64,000 nt of DNA from assembly GCF_002258315.1 (NCBI RefSeq), contig NZ_NOYD01000061.1, positions 108,766-172,765 on the forward strand, written 5' to 3'. The position numbers and the translations under genes are program-made. Below, in pieces: positions 58,245-64,000 of this stretch. This DNA is from Rhodococcus sp. 06-462-5. GTDB lineage: Bacteria; Actinomycetota; Actinomycetes; Mycobacteriales; Mycobacteriaceae. The notes beneath the pieces are model-generated. The model saw nothing but the letters and a program-made list of their open reading frames with translations. It ran no database searches and was not told where the DNA came from. Every line of letters begins with the position of its first letter. Position 1 is the stretch's first letter.

Positions 58245-59531
58245 CTATCCCTCGTAATTGAACCGGGGGAAAGACAACTCGCCGGCGTAACGCGCCGCGT
58301 CGCCGAGAGCTTCTTCGATACGTAGCAACTGGTTGTACTTGGCCACGCGCTCGCTTCGAGCCGGAGCACCGGTCTTGATCTGGCCGCTGCCGACAGCAAC
58401 TGCCAGGTCAGCGATGGTGGTGTCCTCGGTCTCGCCGGACCGGTGGCTCATCATCGTCTTGTAGCCGTTGCGGTGCGCCAGATCCACGGCGTCGAGGGTC
58501 TCGGTGAGCGTGCCGATCTGGTTGACCTTGACCAGCAGCGCGTTGGCCGCACCCTTGACGATGCCGTCTTCGAGACGCTCGGGGTTGGTGACGAACAGGT
58601 CGTCGCCGACGATCTGCACCTTGTCTCCGATGGCCTCGGTGAGCGCAACCCAGCCGTCCCAGTCGTTCTCGTCGAGCGGATCCTCGATGGAGACCAGCGG
58701 GTAGGCGTCGACGAGCTCGCCGTAGAACGCCGACATCTGCTCGGCGGACTTGGTCTCACGCTCGAAGGCGTAGCCCGTGCCCGCGGTGTAGAACTCGGTG
58801 GCCGCCACGTCGAGAGCGAGCGCAACGTCCTGACCCGGCTTGAGGCCGGTCTTGCCGATGGCCTCGAGGATGAGATCGAGGGCAGCCTTGGTGCCGGCGA
58901 GGTCGGGAGCGAAGCCGCCCTCGTCGCCGAGGCCGGTGCCCAGGCCCTTGGCCTTGAGTACGGACTTGAGTGCGTGGTAGACCTCCGCACCCCAGCGCAG
59001 CGATTCCTTGAAGGTGGGTGCGCCGATGGGGGCGATCATGAATTCCTGCACGTCGACGCCACTGTCGGCGTGCGCGCCACCGTTGATGATGTTCATCATC
59101 GGAACGGGGAGGATGTGGGCGTTGGGGCCACCGAGGTAGCGGAAGAGTTCGAGCCCGGTGGACTCGGCAGCGGACTTGGCGACGGCAAGCGAGACACCGA
59201 GCAGGGCGTTCGCGCCGAGACGAGACTTGTCGGGAGTGCCGTCCAGATCCAGCAGAGCCTGATCGACGGTGCGCTGCTCGATGGCGTCCAGACCGATGAC
59301 GGCAGGCGCGATCTCGTCCAGCACAGCATTGACGGCCTTCTCGACACCCTTGCCGCCGTAGCGGTCTCCGCCGTCACGAAGCTCGACGGCCTCGTGCTCA
59401 CCGGTGGATGCACCGGAGGGAACGGCGGCGCGACTCAGCGTCCCGTCGTCCAATGCGACCTCGACCTCGATCGTGGGGTTGCCACGAGAATCGAGGATTT
59501 CGCGCGCTCCGACCTGCTCAATGATGGCCAC
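58245..59531 (-). CDS. eno: Enolase (phosphopyruvate hydratase)
   Basis: The 428-residue enzyme converts 2-phosphoglycerate to phosphoenolpyruvate. Motifs: AIIEQVGAREILDSRGNPT, SGASTGEHEAVELRDGG, VPMMNIINGGAHADSGVDVQ, GDEGGFAPDL, the metal and catalytic residues in SIEDPLDENDWDGW and VGDDLFVTNPERL, Lys in LLVKVNQIGTLTET and MSHRSGETEDTTIAD. The start is GTG 59531, with AGGAG 8 nt upstream. It heads the divIC-DUF501-ppx operon. Confidence 0.95.
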   Translation of the reverse strand: MAIIEQVGAREILDSRGNPTIEVEVALDDGTLSRAAVPSGASTGEHEAVELRDGGDRYGGKGVEKAVNAVLDEIAPAVIGLDAIEQRTVDQALLDLDGTPDKSRLGANALLGVSLAVAKSAAESTGLELFRYLGGPNAHILPVPMMNIINGGAHADSGVDVQEFMIAPIGAPTFKESLRWGAEVYHALKSVLKAKGLGTGLGDEGGFAPDLAGTKAALDLILEAIGKTGLKPGQDVALALDVAATEFYTAGTGYAFERETKSAEQMSAFYGELVDAYPLVSIEDPLDENDWDGWVALTEAIGDKVQIVGDDLFVTNPERLEDGIVKGAANALLVKVNQIGTLTETLDAVDLAHRNGYKTMMSHRSGETEDTTIADLAVAVGSGQIKTGAPARSERVAKYNQLLRIEEALGDAARYAGELSFPRFNYEG

Positions 59532-59619
59532 GAATGCTTCTCCTATAAACGGGTACCGACGGACTGTGCCGGGTGCAAGACTAGCCGCTCCCCTGTCCTG
59601 CCCGCGATGCATGGAGGTC

Positions 59620-60342
59620 CTACGGCCTGGTGCCCACCGAGTACGCGGCCGCTCGATCGCGCACGTCCCGCAGATACTGACCGGACAGGTTGTACGCCAT
59701 CAGCGCGCTCTCCCAGCCCTGCGCCGTCCGCAGATCTCCGCCGCGCGCACACAGGTATCGCGCCGCGGTCAGCGCTGCGTCGTCGATGTTGTCGGGATCT
59801 GCGACGCCATCGCCGTTGGCGTCGACGCCCCATTTCTTCCACGTCTCGGGAATGAACTGCATCGGGCCCATCGCCCGATCGAACTCGGTATCACCGTCCA
59901 TCACGCCGCCGTCGGTGTCCGGAATCTCGGCGACGCCCGGTCCGCCGTCGAGTGGGATTCCGCGGATCGGCGGCGCAACGAGGCCGTCGGGGGCCACCGA
60001 CGAACCCTGGTAGGTGCCGTGCCGACTCTCGATGTATCCGATGCCGGCGAGCGTCGTCCACGCGATTCCGCAGTCGGCATCCGTCTCGGTCATGATCGCC
60101 GCAGCGTGCCCGTACGACGCCAGGGCGGTCACCGAGATGCCCAGCGCGTCGGTCTGGGGTTCGGCCCAGGCGAGCAACAGATCGGCCGTGCGTCCCGGTG
60201 CGTTGAAGTCGATGGCCGGCACTTCGGTGCCGGGTCCGGGCGGGATGCCCTCGGGAATCTCGCGCTTCGGTTCGCCGGTGCCGCACGCCGTCAACGCGAG
60301 CAGGACCGACGCTGTGGCGAGCACGCAGATACGGGAGATCAC
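59620..60342 (-). CDS. Lytic murein transglycosylase lipoprotein (LpqU-like)
   Basis: The 240-residue protein has a lipoprotein signal ending LLALTAC. The mature domain has the catalytic Glu in GIGYIESRHGTYQGSSVAPD and the family motif EFDRAMGPMQFIPETWKKWG, then DADNIDD-type (ADPDNIDDAALTAARYLC) and MAYNLSGQYLRDV, as in MltB-type transglycosylases. It cuts peptidoglycan glycan strands at the cell surface. GTG 60342 or 60345 is the start (GGAG just upstream). In M. tuberculosis the neighbour of eno is lpqU, which supports the name. Confidence 0.85.
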   Translation of the reverse strand: MISRICVLATASVLLALTACGTGEPKREIPEGIPPGPGTEVPAIDFNAPGRTADLLLAWAEPQTDALGISVTALASYGHAAAIMTETDADCGIAWTTLAGIGYIESRHGTYQGSSVAPDGLVAPPIRGIPLDGGPGVAEIPDTDGGVMDGDTEFDRAMGPMQFIPETWKKWGVDANGDGVADPDNIDDAALTAARYLCARGGDLRTAQGWESALMAYNLSGQYLRDVRDRAAAYSVGTRP

Positions 60343-60453
60343 CACTCCATCCTGCACACGCAAGGTAATAGAAAGCTAAAGGCCGAGATAACCCCTGGTC
60401 AACGCGTATTCGGGCAGGGTTGCAGGGTGTATGTTTTGGTCAGCCTTCACACA

Positions 60454-60472
60454 TGAGGGTCGCCTACCCTTG
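60454..60472. promoter_or_regulatory. Iron-box-like site before efeU
   Basis: TGAGGGTCGCCTACCCTTG matches the IdeR consensus TTAGGTTAGGCTAACCTAA at 13 of 19 positions, with the central dyad AGGGT-CGCCT-ACCCT. It lies 48 bp before efeU. It is weaker than the box at 44637, so call it possible. Confidence 0.45.
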
Positions 60473-60519
60473 GAGAGGGCAGGCGTACCAATGTTCGACG
60501 CACCACAGGAGCACCATCC

Positions 60520-61404
60520 GTGTCCACAGTCGTTCTCGCCGCCGGTTCTGCGCCGTCGATCGCCACCCAGATGTTCGGCAGTGGCTTGATCGGCCTGCGC
60601 GAAGGGCTCGAGACCGGCATCGTCGTGATGATCCTCGTCGCGTTCCTCGTCAAAGCCGAACGACGCGACGCGCTCAAGTGGGTCTGGCTCGGAGTCGGCC
60701 TGGCCGTCGCCATGGTCGCCGCCATCTTCTTCGTGATCCATTACGGCACCTCCACCGTCACCGGACTGACCGCCGAGATCATCGCCGGAGCAGCATCGCT
60801 CGTGGCCGTCGTCATCGTGACCGCGATGGTGCTGTGGATGCGCACCGCCGCGAAGAACATCTCCGGCGAACTACGGGCGAACATGGAGAAGGCGCTCACC
60901 GTCGGGCCCGCCGCGGTATTGGCTCTGGCGTTCTTCGCCGTCGGCCGCGAAGGCGTCGAAACGGCACTGCTCATGGTCGGCTACGCCGAGAACACCAACG
61001 GCAGCCTGTGGCCACTGCTCGGACTGCTGCTCGGCATCGTCGTCGCCGCCGTGCTGACGGTGTTCCTGTACTTCGGTGCCGTCCGCATCAACTTCGCCGT
61101 GTTCTTCAAGTACACCGGCATATTCCTGATCGTGGTCGCCGCCGGAATTCTCGCCTACGGCATCCGCGCACTGCAGATCGGCGGCATTCTGCCCGGCGGC
61201 AGCGCAGTCGCCTTCGACATCACCGCACACTTCGACGCCTCGAGCTGGTACGGCACCGTGCTCGCCGGCATCTTCAATTTCCGGCCCGAACCCACCGTGT
61301 TCCAAGCGATCGCGTGGGTGCTCTACATCGTGATCGTCCTCTACCTCTTCCTCCGCCCGGTCCGCGTTCCCGCGACTCCCGAGCCTGCTCTGCAATCCTC
61401 CTGA
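60520..61404 (+). CDS. efeU: EfeU ferrous/ferric iron permease (FTR1 family)
   Basis: The 294-residue protein has seven predicted membrane spans and both FTR1 iron-binding motifs: GLREGLETGIVVMIL (REGLE) in the first half and FAVGREGVETALLMV (REGVE) in the fourth. It moves iron across the membrane with help from EfeO and EfeB. GTG 60520 follows CAGGAG. It begins the efeUOB operon; efeO starts 14 bp after its stop. Confidence 0.93.
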   Translation: MSTVVLAAGSAPSIATQMFGSGLIGLREGLETGIVVMILVAFLVKAERRDALKWVWLGVGLAVAMVAAIFFVIHYGTSTVTGLTAEIIAGAASLVAVVIVTAMVLWMRTAAKNISGELRANMEKALTVGPAAVLALAFFAVGREGVETALLMVGYAENTNGSLWPLLGLLLGIVVAAVLTVFLYFGAVRINFAVFFKYTGIFLIVVAAGILAYGIRALQIGGILPGGSAVAFDITAHFDASSWYGTVLAGIFNFRPEPTVFQAIAWVLYIVIVLYLFLRPVRVPATPEPALQSS

Positions 61405-61418
61405 AAGGCACCACCACA

Positions 61419-62558
61419 ATGCGTCGTACCACCTACGCTCTGGCCGCCGTCGCGGTTCTGCCGATGGCTCTGGCCGGATGCACCGAGAAGTCCTCCACCG
61501 AGGCCGCGTCGGGCGACATCACCGTCACCGCAACCGATTCCTCCTGCGACGTCGGCGCATCCGAGGGCACCACCGGCAACTCGACGTTCCAGATCACCAA
61601 CAACGGCAGCAAGGTCACCGAGTTCTACGTCTACGGCGAAGGCGACCGCGTCATGGGTGAGGTGGAGAACATCGGACCCGGCCTGACGCGTCAGCTCATC
61701 GTCGCCCTGCCCGACCCCGGCACGTACCAAACCGCCTGCAAGGCAGGCATGGTGGGCGACGGTATCCGCGCCGACTACGTCGTCACCGGCGACTCGGTCC
61801 GCACCGCGGACGAGGACGGACTCCTCGCCGAGGCCGCATCCGGTTACAAGCGCTACGTCGTCAGCCAGATCGACGCACTGCAGGACACTACGGCCTCGTT
61901 CGTCACCGCCGTCAAGAGCGGGGACATCGACGCAGCCAAGGCTCAATTCCCCATTGCGCGTAGCTATTACGAGCGCATCGAGCCCGTAGCCGAGAGCTTC
62001 CCGGACGACCTCGACCCGCGCATCGACCTGCGCGAACCCGACGTGGAGCCCGGTGCGGAGTGGACCGGCTTCCACCGCATCGAGAAGGACCTGTGGACGC
62101 AGGGCCTGCAGCCCGACACGAACGCGATGGCCGATCAGCTCGAGGCCGACATCACCGAACTCGCCGACAAGATCAAGGCCGACGACTTCACCATCGACCC
62201 GATCCAGGTGGCAGGCGGCGCACAGGGATTGCTCGACGAGGTCGCCAAGACCAAGATCAGCGGTGAAGAGGACTTCTTCTCGCACACCGACCTGTGGGAC
62301 TTCCAGGCCAACGTCGACGGCTCGCAGGCCGCCATCGCCGCCGTCCGTCCGATCCTCGACGAGCGCAACGCCGAACTGGGCACCGCCATCGATGCCCGCT
62401 TCGAAGAACTCGATGCCGAACTCGCCAAGTACCGCAGCGGCGACGGCTTCGTCTTCTACGACACCGTGACCGAACCGCAGCGCCAGGAACTGTCCAACAA
62501 GATCGACGCATTGTCCGCCGAAGTGAGCCAGGTGCAGGGTGTCGTTGCCGGACAGTAA
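61419..62558 (+). CDS. efeO: EfeO periplasmic-type iron-binding lipoprotein (cupredoxin + M75 peptidase-like)
   Basis: The 379-residue protein has a lipoprotein signal ending ALAGC, a cupredoxin-like N-terminal domain (ITVTATDSSCDVGASEGTTG, FQITNNGSKVTEFYVYGEGD) and the imelysin/M75 domain with the HxxE motif in WTGFHRIEKDLW (metal-binding). It receives iron outside the membrane and passes it to EfeU. Its last 20 bases overlap the start of efeB. Confidence 0.93.
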   Translation: MRRTTYALAAVAVLPMALAGCTEKSSTEAASGDITVTATDSSCDVGASEGTTGNSTFQITNNGSKVTEFYVYGEGDRVMGEVENIGPGLTRQLIVALPDPGTYQTACKAGMVGDGIRADYVVTGDSVRTADEDGLLAEAASGYKRYVVSQIDALQDTTASFVTAVKSGDIDAAKAQFPIARSYYERIEPVAESFPDDLDPRIDLREPDVEPGAEWTGFHRIEKDLWTQGLQPDTNAMADQLEADITELADKIKADDFTIDPIQVAGGAQGLLDEVAKTKISGEEDFFSHTDLWDFQANVDGSQAAIAAVRPILDERNAELGTAIDARFEELDAELAKYRSGDGFVFYDTVTEPQRQELSNKIDALSAEVSQVQGVVAGQ

Positions 62559-63789
62559 GACTGGACAATTCTCCCGACGGCGTCTCTTCGGCGCCGTCGG
62601 GACCGGGGCTGCGCTCGTCGGAGTCGGGGCCATCGCAGGACATGCAACGGCGTCGGGTGCCGAGGTGCCCACCTCGGATGTCGTCGAATTTCGTGGAGAC
62701 CACCAGGCCGGAATCGTCACCCCGGCACAGGATCGTATGCACTTCGTCGCCTTCGACATCACCACCGATTCTCGCGACGAATTCGTTGCGCTGCTGAAGA
62801 AGTGGACCCTGATGGCCGAACGCCTCACCAAGGGTGAGGAGACGTTCGACGGCGGCGCTGTCGACGGCGGCCAGTACAACCCGCCCACCGATACCGGCGA
62901 AGCTCTCGGTCTCACGGCATCGTCGTTGACGTTGACGATCGGTTTCGGACCGAGCATGTTCGATCGCTTCGACCTGGCATCGAAAAGGCCTGCGTCACTT
63001 GCCGATCTGCAGCACTTCCCTGCTGACAATCTCGATCCCGCGCGCTCCGGCGGCGACCTGTGCATCCAGGCCTGCGCCGACGACCCGCAGGTTGCCGTCC
63101 ACGCCATCCGCAACCTCGCCCGTGTCGGCTTCGGGACCGTGTCGGTCAAGTGGTCGCAACTCGGGTTCGGTCGCACCTCGTCCACCTCGACCACCCAGTC
63201 CACCCCGCGAAACCTGTTCGGCTTCAAGGACGGAACGGCCAACCTCAAAGCCGAGGACCCGACGCTGCTGAACGACAACGTGTGGGTTGCATCCGAGGAC
63301 GATCAGGAATGGATGGCAGGCGGCTCGTACCTCGTGGCGCGTCGAATCCGCATGCTGATCGAATCCTGGGACCGCACCACGCTCAAGGAACAAGAGCGAG
63401 TGATCGGGCGCAGTAAAGGAACCGGTGCGCCGCTCGGCCAGAAAGACGAATTCGACGCACTCGACTTCGAGTCCCAGGGCCCCGAGGGCACCTTCATCGA
63501 CAAGACCGCCCACGTGCGCCTGGCGTCGAAGGAAAACCTCGGCGGCGTCCAACTCCTGCGTCGTGGATACAACTTCACCGACGGATCCGACGGCTTCGGC
63601 CACCTCGACGCCGGACTGTTCTTCATCGCCTACTGCCGCGACCCACTGACCCAATTCGTCCCGATGCAACTGGCACTGTCCCGCAAGGACGCATTGAACG
63701 AATACATCCAACACGTGGGATCCGCGGTATTCGCCTGCCCACCCGGCGTCGAAGAATCCGAGTACTGGGGCTCGACGCTGTTCGAGTAG
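62539..63789 (+). CDS. efeB: EfeB, Tat-exported Dyp-type heme peroxidase
   Basis: The 416-residue protein starts at GTG 62539, inside the efeO end. A Tat signal (SRRRLFGAVGTGAALVGVGA) precedes a Dyp-type peroxidase: LFGFKDGTANLKAEDP is the GxxDG distal Asp motif, and the proximal heme ligand His lies in IDKTAHVRLASKENLGG; GLFFIAYCRDPLTQFVPMQ is conserved in EfeB. It oxidises ferrous iron or releases iron for EfeU. Its last 60 bp form one arm of a 98-bp inverted repeat. Confidence 0.93.
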   Translation: MSLPDSKTGQFSRRRLFGAVGTGAALVGVGAIAGHATASGAEVPTSDVVEFRGDHQAGIVTPAQDRMHFVAFDITTDSRDEFVALLKKWTLMAERLTKGEETFDGGAVDGGQYNPPTDTGEALGLTASSLTLTIGFGPSMFDRFDLASKRPASLADLQHFPADNLDPARSGGDLCIQACADDPQVAVHAIRNLARVGFGTVSVKWSQLGFGRTSSTSTTQSTPRNLFGFKDGTANLKAEDPTLLNDNVWVASEDDQEWMAGGSYLVARRIRMLIESWDRTTLKEQERVIGRSKGTGAPLGQKDEFDALDFESQGPEGTFIDKTAHVRLASKENLGGVQLLRRGYNFTDGSDGFGHLDAGLFFIAYCRDPLTQFVPMQLALSRKDALNEYIQHVGSAVFACPPGVEESEYWGSTLFE

Positions 63790-63999
63790 GCCGGTCCCCC
63801 CGTCCGCGTCAATGGACCCTTGCAGCGGTCAGACGTATGCAATGCGCCATCGACGCAGACCGGGGTCGTGCGTGAATGAACCATTGCCGCGGTCAGACGC
63901 ATGCAAGGGTCCATTGACGCGGACGGGGGGACCGGCCTACTCGAACAGCGTCGAGCCCCAGTACTCGGATTCTTCGACGCCGGGTGGGCAGGCGAATAC
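63727..63999. repeat. 98-bp perfect inverted repeat at the efeB end
   Basis: Positions 63727-63824 are exactly the reverse complement of 63902-63999, with 77 nt between. Each arm holds the last 20 codons of EfeB, the stop and 35 bp of downstream sequence. The first mismatch outward (63726 versus 64000) falls at a third codon position of the coding part, as expected for two real gene copies rather than an assembly fold-back, although one base is thin evidence. Confidence 0.9.
63806..63920. repeat. Two tandem hairpin units with loop GCGGTCAGAC
   Basis: Unit 1 (63806-63856) has arms GCGTCAATGG and CCATCGACGC; unit 2 (63870-63920) has arms GCGTGAATGA with ACCATTGC and GCAAGGGTCCATTGACGC. Both carry GCGGTCAGACGYATGCAA near the centre, in the same orientation. 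They overlap the inner ends of the 98-bp inverted repeat. They may act as a bidirectional terminator or be a small mobile palindromic repeat. Confidence 0.65.
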
Positions 64000-64000
64000 T
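63937..64000 (-). CDS. C-terminal end of a second EfeB-like protein (partial)
   Basis: On the minus strand the frame reads VFACPPGVEESEYWGSTLFE and TAG at 63939-63937, identical to the end of EfeB at 63730-63789. The rest lies outside the window. Either a second efeB gene faces the first, or this is an assembly artefact. Confidence 0.5.
   Translation of the reverse strand, partial: VFACPPGVEESEYWGSTLFE

Noticed and set aside
58443..59855. 470-codon open frame antisense to eno
   Set aside because: It is the complementary-strand shadow of a highly conserved gene.
61341..63278. 645-codon minus-strand open frame opposite efeO and efeB
   Set aside because: Same reason: an antisense shadow of two well-supported genes.
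1..64000. CRISPR array, transposase, prophage or integrase
   Set aside because: No array of spaced repeats, no transposase or phage structural gene and no recombinase motif was seen on either strand.

Overview
The window is high-GC DNA with actinobacterial gene structure: many GTG/TTG starts, 4-nt ATGA/GTGA stop-start overlaps, lipobox lipoproteins and many TetR-type regulators. The order lytic transglycosylase lipoprotein - enolase - DivIC/FtsB-like - DUF501 - Ppx (60.3 to 56.0 kb, minus strand) is the lpqU-eno-Rv1024-Rv1025-ppx order of Mycobacteriales. With the catabolic accessory content this suggests Rhodococcus or a close relative; the species cannot be read from the sequence.

Layout. 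0-8.5 kb: the tail of a beta-oxidation 3-hydroxyacyl-CoA dehydrogenase, two paralogous solute-binding lipoproteins with no permease or ATPase nearby, an MDR reductase, two DUF1254/DUF1214 proteins, a DUF202 pair and an epoxide hydrolase. 8.5-17.6 kb: a MerR regulator, a DUF6924-like/GGDEF pair, an SDR-hydrolase operon divergent from a TetR-lipase operon with twin palindromic operators, and a UvrA-like ATPase. 17.8-27.2 kb: a PrsW-type protease with an overlapping single-pass partner, an MFS pump, hydrolases, a second LIP-type lipase and a TetR-carboxylesterase operon. 27.2-32.3 kb: small enzymes of the RibD/DHFR, VOC-SRPBCC, YCII and SRPBCC-ArsR kinds.

32.6-54.4 kb is a putative genomic island. 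It ends at an intact 74-nt tRNA gene (anticodon UAA, minus strand, 54417-54344). A directly repeated ~165-bp segment, including the 3' part of that tRNA, lies at 32.63-32.80 kb, and a more decayed copy at 23.2 kb suggests a second, older insertion at the same gene. GTGACA motifs phased at 11 bp sit beside the 32.7- and 54.3-kb copies. No integrase is visible. The cargo is a tartrate module (GntR regulator, D-tartrate dehydratase, C4-dicarboxylate carrier, 2-hydroxyacid dehydrogenase, tartrate dehydrogenase) tied together by four CTTATAAG sites, then a thioesterase-HxlR unit, a TetR-MFS pair, an iron-box-controlled siderophore unit, and a TetR/MDR/hydrolase unit. Decayed genes (FAH hydrolase, aldo-keto reductase, SDR, ABM monooxygenase, thiolase, CoA-transferase) are concentrated here.

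54.4-64 kb is core: a short-chain fatty-acid carrier, ppx, DUF501, divIC, eno, lpqU-like, then efeUOB for iron uptake. The window ends in a 98-bp perfect inverted repeat made of the efeB 3' end facing a second, convergent copy of the same end, with two hairpin units between them.
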